A DNA stretch of 64,000 bases from an uncultured Bacillota bacterium (GTDB lineage: Bacteria; Bacillota; Clostridia; Lachnospirales; Lachnospiraceae): NCBI GenBank assembly GCA_958352855.1, contig CATWQE010000001.1:186001-250000 (forward strand), written 5' to 3'. The stretch's first letter is position 1; every line of letters starts with the position of its first letter. Both the position numbers and the translations under genes were made by a program. Under the pieces are notes generated by a model, which was given only the letters and a program-made list of their open reading frames with translations, did not search any database and was not told the origin of the DNA. Of this stretch, positions 41,016 through 49,088 are shown piece by piece.

Positions 41016-41703
41016 AATTCCCCTCCACTTGTATTACTTCATTTGCCACGAACTGCCTGATTCTTGTATCTGTAGATTCAAATAAAATCTCTTTGCTACT
41101 TCCACTTTCCAAAACTTTTCCATGGTGCATAAAATGCAGCACATCACACATTTTATAAATATGCGCCAGCCTGTGGCTGATTAAAATCCAGGTCACAGGA
41201 TTTTTTTTCTGAATTTCCAAAATCGCATTTTCAAAAAATTCCAGATTTTCCGGGTCCAGATTCGATAAGGTTTCATCTATCATAATGAATTCCGGGTGAA
41301 AAATCAGCGCCCGAATCATGGATACTTTTTGCTGTTCGCCACTGGAAAGACTTCTTGCATACTGATGCTTTTTGTGAATAAGCCCACACTGTTCCAGCCA
41401 CCAGTCAACCAACTCCTCCTCCGGCTTTTCATGCCGGATTTTCAGGGGATAGCAGATATTTTCATATACACTTGCATGAATAAAATAAGGTCTCTGGGCT
41501 GTCATAGTGATTCTTTTCTGATTTATTCCTTCCCAGTCAATTTCCCCCTTATCCTGCTGTAAAATCCCCATCAGCAATTTGCACAGGGTGGTTTTTCCAC
41601 ATCCGTTTCCACCTATGATTCCATGGATTTTTCCTGTCTCTATATAAAGCTTTGGGATATCCATATGAAAATCTCCAAGCGTTTTTAAATCAGTAATTCT
41701 CAT
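40996..41703 (-). CDS. tupC: Tungstate ABC transporter ATPase
   Basis: A 235-residue ATP-binding protein with Walker A GGNGCGKTT (about 31-39), signature SLSSGEQQKVSM and Walker B FIMIDETLSNLD. It lacks the C-terminal TOBE-type domain found in ModC. It overlaps tupB by 14 bases and moeA by 20. Assigned to tungstate uptake through its partner binding protein, which has the TupA motif. Confidence 0.88.
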   Translation of the reverse strand: MRITDLKTLGDFHMDIPKLYIETGKIHGIIGGNGCGKTTLCKLLMGILQQDKGEIDWEGINQKRITMTAQRPYFIHASVYENICYPLKIRHEKPEEELVDWWLEQCGLIHKKHQYARSLSSGEQQKVSMIRALIFHPEFIMIDETLSNLDPENLEFFENAILEIQKKNPVTWILISHRLAHIYKMCDVLHFMHHGKVLESGSSKEILFESTDTRIRQFVANEVIQVEGNYGTFES

Positions 41704-42382
41704 TGAAATTTTCCCCTTTCTGGAAAAAATCAGCCAGACTCTGTATAAGAAAGGCCATAATCAGCAAAATCACTCCCAAAGCAAGTCCCTCTGTGAATAT
41801 TCCCTGACTTTTCAAAAGAGAAATAGCAGTTGTCATGGTTCTTGTATGGCCTTTGATATTTCCCCCCACCAGCATTACTGCTCCTACTTCACTGATGGAA
41901 CGCCCAAAACCTGTTACAACAGCAAAATACAGTTCCTTTTTCAACTCCCGGATAACCAGAAGCTGTGTCTGAAGCCTGCTGGCTCCCATTGTTTTTGCAA
42001 AAACACGAATAGCCGGCGCTTTTGATACAAGACTTGTATAGGTCATTCCGCATATAATCGGCGTAATAATCAGTACCTGGGCAAAAATCATTCCCTTTAT
42101 CGTAAATAAAATTTCCAGTTTCCCAAGAGGTCCTCTCCGCATCAAAAGCATATAAACAATCAGCCCGATAACCACTGGTGGGACTCCCATAAGAGTTCTG
42201 TTTATGCGGATTACCACCCTTTTCCCTGGAAATCTGGCCTTCTCCAGCAAAATTCCAAGTAAAATTCCAAGAACTGAAGATATGACTGTGGACCAGAAAG
42301 CCATCCTAAAGGTCACAAAAACAGCGTCCAAAACACCCACATCTGAAAAAAAAGTATTGATTACCTGTTTTATATACTGCAT
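41690..42382 (-). CDS. tupB: Tungstate ABC transporter permease
   Basis: A 230-residue binding-protein-dependent permease with five or six helices and the EAA loop ELYFAVVTGFGRSISEVGA. It overlaps tupC and lies 63 bases after tupA, with a hairpin in the gap that may lower its expression relative to the binding protein. TupB rather than ModB is chosen from the neighbouring TupA. Confidence 0.9.
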   Translation of the reverse strand: MQYIKQVINTFFSDVGVLDAVFVTFRMAFWSTVISSVLGILLGILLEKARFPGKRVVIRINRTLMGVPPVVIGLIVYMLLMRRGPLGKLEILFTIKGMIFAQVLIITPIICGMTYTSLVSKAPAIRVFAKTMGASRLQTQLLVIRELKKELYFAVVTGFGRSISEVGAVMLVGGNIKGHTRTMTTAISLLKSQGIFTEGLALGVILLIMAFLIQSLADFFQKGENFNENY

Positions 42383-42414
42383 TTATTTTCTCCACATTGT
42401 GTTTCCTGTTATAA

Positions 42415-42439
42415 AATGGGGGCTTGCAAACAGCCCCCA
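42415..42439 (-). terminator. Attenuator-like hairpin between tupA and tupB
   Basis: On the minus strand TGGGGGCT pairs with AGCCCCCA (42417-42424 with 42432-42439), loop 7 bases, followed by TTTTATAA. It could allow only part of the transcripts to reach tupB, giving excess binding protein. Confidence 0.6.
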
Positions 42440-42445
42440 CATGTT

Positions 42446-43360
42446 TCATTCATTGGCATTTGGTGTGAACAATGCCTGTCCATAATCTTCTACCCCATAC
42501 TCTCCAATAAGGGTCTGCACTTCTTCTGAGCAAATCCATTCAATCATGGCATTTGCGCCCTCATTGTTGACTTCCGGATATTTCTCAGGATTTACTGCAA
42601 TGATGCCATATTGATTCAAAAGGTTTTCTGCGCCTTCACATACAATATCTATCTGCATTTCCACATCTGCATCATTTTTCATTTTCAGCCAGGTTCCCCT
42701 GTCTGTGAGACAATAAGCCTGTTTTTCATCTGCCATGGTAAGGGTTGCACCCATTCCCTGTCCGGATTCCAGATAATTTGGATTCTGGGCAGTATCAATT
42801 CCTAAATCACTCCAGATTTGTTTTTCTTTTTTATCTGTTCCGGAATCATCTCCCCTGGATACAAAAGTAAGCTGCTGCTCCTGAATTGTCTGGAATGCAG
42901 ATGCAATATCTTCTGTATGTGCAATCGGCTCTTTTGGACCAACTACCACAAAGTCATTGTACATAACAGGGAAACGTTCTACCCCAAATCCGTTGGCTAC
43001 AAACTCTTCTTCACTTGCTTTTGCATGAACAAGAACAATATCTACGTCACCATTTTCTCCCATTTTTAAAGCTTCGCCAGTTCCTACTGCGTTCCACTGC
43101 AGTTCCCATCCGGTATCCTCCTTAAAAATCGGCGCAAGATAGTCAAGAAGCCCTGTGTCTGCTGTACTGGTAGTGGTTGCCATCATAAGAACACCCTTAT
43201 CCTCTGTCTCCGGTTCTGTTTCAGACTCTTCTTCCTGTGTTTTTTCCTGTGTTACCGCTTCTTCCTTCTTGGGCTCAGACTCTTCTTTTTGTCCGCAGCC
43301 TCCCATAAGTCCTGTCAGCATCATACCTGCCAGAAGAACTGCCAAATTTCTTTTTTTCAT
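42446..43360 (-). CDS. tupA: Tungstate-binding lipoprotein TupA
   Basis: A 304-residue extracellular binding protein. It has a lipoprotein signal with cysteine 22 (LTGLMGGC), an acidic linker (about 24-55), then the binding fold beginning MATTTSTADTGLLDYL. TTTST is the ligand motif of TupA-type high-affinity tungstate binders and differs from ModA. It captures tungstate for TupBC. Its place between moeB and tupB puts metal uptake and cofactor assembly in one transcript. Molybdate binding cannot be excluded, but tungstate selectivity is usual for this family. Confidence 0.92.
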   Translation of the reverse strand: MKKRNLAVLLAGMMLTGLMGGCGQKEESEPKKEEAVTQEKTQEEESETEPETEDKGVLMMATTTSTADTGLLDYLAPIFKEDTGWELQWNAVGTGEALKMGENGDVDIVLVHAKASEEEFVANGFGVERFPVMYNDFVVVGPKEPIAHTEDIASAFQTIQEQQLTFVSRGDDSGTDKKEKQIWSDLGIDTAQNPNYLESGQGMGATLTMADEKQAYCLTDRGTWLKMKNDADVEMQIDIVCEGAENLLNQYGIIAVNPEKYPEVNNEGANAMIEWICSEEVQTLIGEYGVEDYGQALFTPNANE

Positions 43361-43408
43361 ACCAGTCTCCTCCTTTTGTTTCTTTCATAAAATTTTTATT
43401 GCTATAGA

Positions 43409-44149
43409 TTACTCTCTATTACAACCTTCTTTATAAGTCTGGCAAAAACAATCCCTCCTGGGATGAATTGGAATCTCTGTTAATTCGCTGCACAATCCAT
43501 CATACTGCAGCATACTTCCATAATGTATTTCACCCTGTCCCAGTAAAATTTTCAAGCACTCCACTGCCTGGAGACTGCCTATCACTCCTGCAACTGCCCC
43601 CAGTGCCGGTATAGCTTCCTCTTTCTCCGGCCTGGAAGTGACGCATTCCAAACAGGCGCTTTTTCCAGCCAGCACAGGCATCACATAACCATAAAATCCA
43701 TGTATTCCACCCTCTACCAGGGGAATCCCCTGTTTTACACAAGCTCTTCCTACTTCTTTCCTTGTGAAAATATCATCTACACAATCTACCACTACATCTA
43801 TATGTTCCAAAAGTTTCTCTGCATTTTCTCCGGTGATGCGCTCTCCAATACATTCTAGCTGTACTTCCTGAGTACGCTTTTTTAAAAATCTTTCTGCGCA
43901 GACAACCTTCTTCTCTCCAATCTGTGACTCTTCATATAAAAACTGCCTGTTCAAATTTGACAATGCTACCACATCGTCGTCAATAAAACGAATCCTTCCA
44001 ACTCCTGCCAAAGTAAGATAAGTCAAAACAGGTCCCCCAAGTCCGCCACATCCAATTACTGCCACATGGCTGTTCTTTAGCTTTTCCTGACCTTGCGCTC
44101 CAATCTGTGGTATTTTGGTCTGCCTGAGATAACGCGGCTGTAAATTCAT
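43409..44149 (-). CDS. moeB: MoeB/ThiF-family adenylyltransferase
   Basis: An E1-like enzyme of 246 residues that adenylylates the C-terminal glycine of a small sulfur-carrier protein. It has the nucleotide loop VIGCGGLGGP, the FIDDDVV and NLNRQ motifs, and paired zinc cysteines CLEC and a C-terminal cluster DCFC. The frame is open to 44194, but ATG at 44149 has GGAGGTGG upstream and lies 1 base after the moaD stop. Adjacent moaD is the obvious substrate. Confidence 0.9.
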   Translation of the reverse strand: MNLQPRYLRQTKIPQIGAQGQEKLKNSHVAVIGCGGLGGPVLTYLTLAGVGRIRFIDDDVVALSNLNRQFLYEESQIGEKKVVCAERFLKKRTQEVQLECIGERITGENAEKLLEHIDVVVDCVDDIFTRKEVGRACVKQGIPLVEGGIHGFYGYVMPVLAGKSACLECVTSRPEKEEAIPALGAVAGVIGSLQAVECLKILLGQGEIHYGSMLQYDGLCSELTEIPIHPRRDCFCQTYKEGCNRE

Positions 44150-44150
44150 C

Positions 44151-44372
44151 TCAACCACCTCCCACTGGTGGAAACAATGCCAGAACGTCTCCATCCTTTA
44201 TGGGGTCCTCTACTTTACTGTGAAAACCATTAATCAGACAGATAGCAACCTCTTCTTTTGCAATACCCAATGTCTCCAGAATATCTGCTGTACATCCTGC
44301 TTTTTCCGATTTAAAATAAACAATTTTTTCCCGACCCTCACGAAATGTTGCAAACAATCTCACTTCTATCAT
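44151..44372 (-). CDS. moaD: MoaD-like sulfur carrier protein
   Basis: A 73-residue ubiquitin-fold protein beginning MIEVRLFATFREGRE and ending FPPVGGG, with the required C-terminal Gly-Gly. After activation by MoeB it carries the thiocarboxylate that supplies the dithiolene sulfurs. The frame opens at 44489, but ATG at 44372 follows a GAGGATGAG site and gives family length. It is separated from aor by a terminator-like hairpin. Its usual partner MoaE is not in the window. Confidence 0.9.
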   Translation of the reverse strand: MIEVRLFATFREGREKIVYFKSEKAGCTADILETLGIAKEEVAICLINGFHSKVEDPIKDGDVLALFPPVGGG

Positions 44373-44391
44373 AATCTCATCCTCATAATAC

Positions 44392-44418
44392 AAAAAGCGG
44401 AGGGAATTACCCCTCCGC
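44392..44418 (-). terminator. Terminator/attenuator between aor and moaD
   Basis: On the minus strand GCGGAGGG pairs with CCCTCCGC (44397-44404 with 44411-44418), loop 6 bases, then TTTTTG. This is a standard intrinsic terminator placed 13 bases after the aor stop, upstream of all cofactor genes. Confidence 0.8.
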
Positions 44419-44431
44419 CAAACTTCACAGC

Positions 44432-46231
44432 TTATTCTGTCAGTCCCAGTCTTTCCAGGGTCTCTTTTGTTGGAAATGCGTTTTCCCAACCTCTTGCCTC
44501 ATAATACTGCGGCAGTGTCACCTTAATCTGACTTACCTGACCCTTTGATGGTCCAGAAGAAATCGGTTCTTCTGTGAGACGTTTTGGAAGTCTGTCATCT
44601 TCCGGTTTCATACCTGCTGCCTTATTAAACAGTCTCTCTATATTGTAGATTCTTTCTCCCACAACCAGCAATTCTTCTGCTGTATACTCTGTTCCGGTTC
44701 CTGCATTTAATAACGCTGCGTATTGTGGCGCACCTAATGCAAAGGAGGAGAAGAGACACAATCCCATGGAGTCAATAACTGCTGTCAAATCCTGGAAAAT
44801 CTTACACCACTGCGCCTTGCCTTCCGTTGTTGTGCGGTCAAGCTGTTCAGGCAGTCCCAACACTTCCGGGGAAATCAGATAACCACGCACATGGCATCCA
44901 CCCCTGTTGCTGGTAGCATAAGTAATACCAATTCCCTGAATACCTCTGGCATCATAAGCCGGCATTTCCTGTTTCTTAACACTCATGGAAATTTCCGGAT
45001 GACCATAAGCTTCACATAAACGATAAGAACCATCTGCCATTTTCTTTGCCAGAGGAATTTTTGCCTCCCCCATGCGTTTTGTCCATTCAATAATGGCTTC
45101 ACTGCTTCCCCATGTAAGAGGAATTCCCTCGCACTCTTCTTCTTTTATGTAACCTTTGTCATATAATTCCATGGCCGCTGCAATGGTACAAGGAGTAGAA
45201 ATCGCATCTAATCCATATTCATTACACCACATATTTGCCACATCAATAGCATTCAGATCATTCAGTCCGCAGTTACCGCCGTATGCCCACAAGGGTTCAT
45301 ATTCCGGTCCGCCAACTACCTTGCCATCTACATCAACAACTCTTCCGCATGCAATAGGGCATCTGTGACATGCTGCATTTTTTACCAGATATTTCTCCTT
45401 TAATGTTTCTCCTGAAATATCATCTGCTTCCGGATAATAGGATTCCTGCCAGTTTTTGGTGGGGAAGGAACCTGTATTGTTAATAATATTTACCAGAACT
45501 GCGGTTCCATAAGTAGGAAGCCCTCCTCCGGTAACTCCATTTGCCCGTATCATTTTATTACATTCCTGTGACGCTTCTTTCAAAGCATCTTTATCATAAG
45601 GTTCAATTACTTTCCTGCTTGCAGTTACAGTAATTGCTTTAAGATTTTTGGAACCCATGACGGCTCCTACACCGCTTCGGCCTGCTGCCCTGTCCTTATC
45701 ATTCATAATTGCTGCCAGCAGAGATAAATGTTCACCTGCCGGACCAATATTCAACACATGGCATCCAGGATGAGCTTCTTTTAACTTTTCATCTGTCTCT
45801 TCACTTAACATTCCCACATAATCTCCTGCAGGAAGAAGCTCAATTTTATCATCTTCAATATTAATATATGTCCATTCCGGCGCTTTTCCTTCTACAATAA
45901 TCGCATCCCAGCCGGCATATTTCAGTTTTGCACCCCAAATTCCGCCAGAATTGGAGGATGCAATCATTCCTGTAAGCGGAGACTTTGTAACTACCATATA
46001 TCGTCCTGAAGTAGGAGATGCAGTACCTGTCATGGGTCCTGTAATATAAATCAGCTTATTTTCTTCAGATAAGGGCTCCACAGTTGCAACGCCTTCATCA
46101 TAAAGCATTTTTGTTCCAAGACCTCTGCCGCCAATAAACTTTTTGGCTAATTCCATGTCCAGATTTTCAACTTTCACTTCTCCTGTGGTCAGGTTTATAC
46201 GCGCCAGTTTTCCATTGTAAGATGTTTTCAT
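44432..46231 (-). CDS. aor: Tungsten-containing aldehyde:ferredoxin oxidoreductase
   Basis: A 599-residue AOR-family enzyme that oxidises aldehydes to acids (or the reverse) with ferredoxin, using tungsto-bispyranopterin and one 4Fe-4S cluster. Cluster cysteines are C288, C291, C295 (CHRCPIAC) and C492 (GLCLFSS), positions nearly identical to Pyrococcus AOR. The N-terminal pterin-binding region has FIGGRGLGTKMLYDE and RSGVGAVMGSKNLKAI. A GGGAGG site precedes the ATG. It heads the operon, behind a near-consensus promoter and a structured leader. The aldehyde substrate is not predictable. Confidence 0.95.
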   Translation of the reverse strand: MKTSYNGKLARINLTTGEVKVENLDMELAKKFIGGRGLGTKMLYDEGVATVEPLSEENKLIYITGPMTGTASPTSGRYMVVTKSPLTGMIASSNSGGIWGAKLKYAGWDAIIVEGKAPEWTYINIEDDKIELLPAGDYVGMLSEETDEKLKEAHPGCHVLNIGPAGEHLSLLAAIMNDKDRAAGRSGVGAVMGSKNLKAITVTASRKVIEPYDKDALKEASQECNKMIRANGVTGGGLPTYGTAVLVNIINNTGSFPTKNWQESYYPEADDISGETLKEKYLVKNAACHRCPIACGRVVDVDGKVVGGPEYEPLWAYGGNCGLNDLNAIDVANMWCNEYGLDAISTPCTIAAAMELYDKGYIKEEECEGIPLTWGSSEAIIEWTKRMGEAKIPLAKKMADGSYRLCEAYGHPEISMSVKKQEMPAYDARGIQGIGITYATSNRGGCHVRGYLISPEVLGLPEQLDRTTTEGKAQWCKIFQDLTAVIDSMGLCLFSSFALGAPQYAALLNAGTGTEYTAEELLVVGERIYNIERLFNKAAGMKPEDDRLPKRLTEEPISSGPSKGQVSQIKVTLPQYYEARGWENAFPTKETLERLGLTE

Positions 46232-46293
46232 AAAAATACCTCCCTTTTGCCTGTTTTAAAGCATTGCTTCATATGACTTTAGTTTCAGCTACA

Positions 46294-46376
46294 AAATCCT
46301 TTCCAAACGCGGGAGGCATTGATTAAGCGGTCAATACCCATTGGTCAAGTTCCCTAGAACAAGACTCGGATTTATA
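46294..46376 (-). ncRNA. Structured 5' leader of aor, candidate riboswitch
   Basis: The leader folds within its first 80 bases. AAATCC (46368-46373) just after the predicted start pairs with GGATTT (46294-46299). Inside are GTTC-TAGG-GAAC and CAAT-GGGT-ATTG hairpins, followed by GCCTCCCGCG and GGAAAGG. TTGACC also occurs twice. The enclosed structure, its start at +1 and its position before a tungsten-enzyme operon suggest a cofactor- or metal-sensing RNA. I cannot match it by eye to the known Moco/Tuco riboswitch (RF01055). Confidence 0.5.
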
Positions 46377-46382
46377 ATATAT

Positions 46383-46411
46383 ATTATACATTATCATATA
46401 TATTTTTTCAA
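46383..46411 (-). promoter_or_regulatory. Promoter of the aor operon
   Basis: TTGAAA (46406-46411), 17 bases, perfect TATAAT (46383-46388) on the minus strand, in a very AT-rich stretch. Predicted start about 46376, giving a leader of about 145 bases. Confidence 0.75.
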
Positions 46412-46468
46412 TATAGAAAACGTTTTTATATATTTTATACAATATTTAGGAATTTTATCATCTTTCCC

Positions 46469-48007
46469 TCACAACTTCTGAAGGCAATAAGGTAACTGTA
46501 AAGTTTCCAATGCCTGTATTTCCCTTTTATTACAACTAAAAATAAGCACCTGGGAATAATGCTCATGAAGCCACTTTAAGGTACTGCAAAGCCGCTTGTC
46601 ATCATACATGGCAAAGGTTTCGTCCAACACCAGAGGCAGTTCTTCCTCCTGACAGAGAATTTCCCCACATGCCAGACGCAGCGCAAGATAAACCTGTTCT
46701 ACCGTACCAAAACTCACCTGATGCAAAGCCAGAAGTCTTCCATCCTGATTCAAATAAATATGAAAGTCTTCGTCTAAAATAATCTGCTGATATTTACCCT
46801 TAGTAAGACTGCAAAGAATCTGGGACAGCTTCTTCTGGAGCGCTCCTCCTGTCTTTTTCTGCATTCTGGCTGCTGCTTCCCCTATTCTCTGCTCTGCTTC
46901 TAAAAGGTCTTGAATCTCCTTTCTGGATTCCAGAATTTCTCCCTGGTTTTCCCTTGCTTCTTCATACTCCTCCTGAAGATTCTCCAGCTTTCTCTGCCGC
47001 TCTTTCAGATTTTCTTCCAACATACTAAGTCGTTCCTGAAGCTTTACCCTGCCGACCCTGCCGGTATCTGTCTGCTGTACTTTGTCGTTTACAGAACTCT
47101 TTGCTGTACCGGTAAAGAACAGTGGAAGCAAATATACTGCCGCCAGAAATACTCCCCACAGCAGCGCAATATACCAGGGGGCCTCTCCAAATATAGACAA
47201 TAGGAAAAACACCAAAAATCCTGCTACTCCCAGAAAAAGCACCCACTTCCTGCCCGGCATTTCTTTTTGTAGCTCTCTTTCTGCTTTTCCAGTCTCCTGT
47301 TTTTGACCTTCTTCTCTTGCAAGCTTTGCAGCCTGAATCTGAAGCTCCTGCTGTTTTTGCTTCAGATTGCGGATTTCTTCCTTCTCATGACTGATTTCAT
47401 ATGCCAGCCGCTCCTCTTCTTTTTCTTTTTTCTGAACTGCCAGCTCCTGCCGCTTTTCCTGGTTTTTTCTTTTCTTTTTCAGAATTTCTACTGCTTTTTC
47501 CGGGTCAAAGCTCATATCTCCGGAGCCCTGAAATTCTGCCAGATAGTCCCTCAGCTCCTTGTAAAGCCCCTCCTGGGTGGTGCTTTTTGCCTGTCCCACA
47601 GATACTGTATTGCAATACACAACTTCCGAAATATTTCCAAGGAGCATGTCCAAATCCCCATCTTTTACAGACAACAATTCTCCGTCTGTCTCACAAAACA
47701 GCACTGCCTCTTCCCTGTTTTTCTGAAAATTCCGTTCTAACCTGAAACGCTTTTCCCCACAGGTAAAGGTCATAGCTCCCTCATACCATCCCGCATGTTC
47801 CCAGGGCGCATACTTGTTATAGGTGTCTGTTTTGGAAGCACGCCCCCTCAGACGTTTCATGCCAAAAAGCATGCTTTGCAAAAAGCTGTGAATAGTGGAT
47901 TTTCCACTTTCGTTTTCCCCGTAAATCACATTAATTCCCTGCTTTAGAATCAGTTCTTTATTCTGAAATCTGCCGAAATTTTTAAGGTTCAACTTATTAA
48001 TAATCAT
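46469..48007 (-). CDS. SMC/SbcC-like ATPase with membrane segments, YhaN type
   Basis: A 512-residue ABC-type AAA protein. Walker A is YGENESGKST (about 29-38). A coiled coil around 175-245 is followed by two transmembrane helices (about 253-300), a second coiled coil, and a C-terminal signature/Walker B half (LPLVLDETFAMYDDKR). It is much shorter than B. subtilis YhaN. It overlaps the metallophosphoesterase gene by 4 bases (ATGA), the classic layout of an SbcC/Rad50-SbcD/Mre11 pair. DNA-end processing at the membrane is a reasonable inference. Confidence 0.82.
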   Translation of the reverse strand: MIINKLNLKNFGRFQNKELILKQGINVIYGENESGKSTIHSFLQSMLFGMKRLRGRASKTDTYNKYAPWEHAGWYEGAMTFTCGEKRFRLERNFQKNREEAVLFCETDGELLSVKDGDLDMLLGNISEVVYCNTVSVGQAKSTTQEGLYKELRDYLAEFQGSGDMSFDPEKAVEILKKKRKNQEKRQELAVQKKEKEEERLAYEISHEKEEIRNLKQKQQELQIQAAKLAREEGQKQETGKAERELQKEMPGRKWVLFLGVAGFLVFFLLSIFGEAPWYIALLWGVFLAAVYLLPLFFTGTAKSSVNDKVQQTDTGRVGRVKLQERLSMLEENLKERQRKLENLQEEYEEARENQGEILESRKEIQDLLEAEQRIGEAAARMQKKTGGALQKKLSQILCSLTKGKYQQIILDEDFHIYLNQDGRLLALHQVSFGTVEQVYLALRLACGEILCQEEELPLVLDETFAMYDDKRLCSTLKWLHEHYSQVLIFSCNKREIQALETLQLPYCLQKL

Positions 48008-49071
48008 AGCAGTTCCTCCCCTGATTCTAACAGTGCCTCTATGCCAAGGCGGAGAATTTTTTCCTCCTCTTCTGAGAGATGTTCCATGTCAAAAGCCCTG
48101 ATATACTCTTCCAGCACACTGCCTTCATATTCTTCCAAAAGCTTTCTTATAGAATAAGCCCTGCGGGTATGGTCTTCCAGACTTACAACATTCCCCAGCC
48201 TTTTCAAACTCTCTGGCAAAAACTCTGTATGCTTCCCACGTATTCCTTCCAGAAAAATGGTATAAATATGCTGTCTTCCATGCTCTTCCAAAACTCTCTC
48301 AAGGGTATTTTCCAGAGCTACCTGGGTGGTTCTTTCTGTGACCTGCAGCTTAAATCTTTTATACTCCCGCACAGAATAAGGCACAGAGGCAATTCTTGTG
48401 CCATCTTTGCTACATTCTCCTTTGATAAAGCCATGATGCCCTGTTTCGTTTTTGTCCAGCGGTTCCAGAGACCCCGGGTACGCCAGATAATTTTCCTCCA
48501 GAATCTCAGGTTTATGGATATGTCCCAGAGCAATATAGTCAAAACCAGACCTGCGAAAAGTATCTGCGCTCATAGGAATATGCTTTTCATCCCCTCCATG
48601 CGCCAGGAGAATGTTCCATAGCATGGGACTGTCTTTTGACACCTTTATCCCATCATAAAGTGGGCTGGAAATTTCCCGGCTGTGATAGCTAAAGCCCCAG
48701 ACCCTGGTTTTCAGCTCCGGGAAATCCACATAGGCAAGCTTTTCTTCTTCCAGCCAATGTACATTGGGCGCCCACGCAATTCGTCTGGAAGGTCGTTCTC
48801 CTTTAATATAATCATGATTTCCTGCAATCAGGACAATCTGCACCTTTGGAATGGACGCAAAGAGGGCGTTTACTTCCTTTAATTCTCTGGTAAGAGGCTG
48901 TCTGTGAAATAAATCTCCCGCAATGAGAAACAGGCTGGCATTTTCTCTGCCAGCCTGCTGTATCACTTTCTTGAAGCTTTCCCAGATTTCCCGTCTTCTA
49001 TCCTCACTCCAGGGACAGCCTTTATCCGGCTGCATGCCCAAATGAACATCTGCAATATGGAAAAATCTCAT
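48004..49071 (-). CDS. SbcD/YhaO-like metallophosphoesterase
   Basis: A 355-residue calcineurin-like phosphoesterase of the Mre11/SbcD/YhaO group. The metal ligands are in FFHIADVHLG (Asp8, His10), LIAGDLFHR, IAGNHDY, LLAHGG and LGHIHKP. The C-terminal third is a capping/ATPase-interacting region. It starts 17 bases after asnS and overlaps the YhaN-type ATPase gene, its likely complex partner in DNA break processing. Confidence 0.88.
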   Translation of the reverse strand: MRFFHIADVHLGMQPDKGCPWSEDRRREIWESFKKVIQQAGRENASLFLIAGDLFHRQPLTRELKEVNALFASIPKVQIVLIAGNHDYIKGERPSRRIAWAPNVHWLEEEKLAYVDFPELKTRVWGFSYHSREISSPLYDGIKVSKDSPMLWNILLAHGGDEKHIPMSADTFRRSGFDYIALGHIHKPEILEENYLAYPGSLEPLDKNETGHHGFIKGECSKDGTRIASVPYSVREYKRFKLQVTERTTQVALENTLERVLEEHGRQHIYTIFLEGIRGKHTEFLPESLKRLGNVVSLEDHTRRAYSIRKLLEEYEGSVLEEYIRAFDMEHLSEEEEKILRLGIEALLESGEELL

Positions 49072-49088
49072 GGTACTGCCTTTCTCTC

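Noticed and set aside
42917..43360. Assignment of the binding protein as ModA (molybdate)
   Set aside because: The TTTSTADTG start of the binding fold and the neighbouring aor favour TupA; ModA usually lacks this motif.
46232..46376. Firm call of a molybdenum/tungsten cofactor riboswitch
   Set aside because: I could not match the known consensus by eye; it is reported only as a structured leader of unresolved class.
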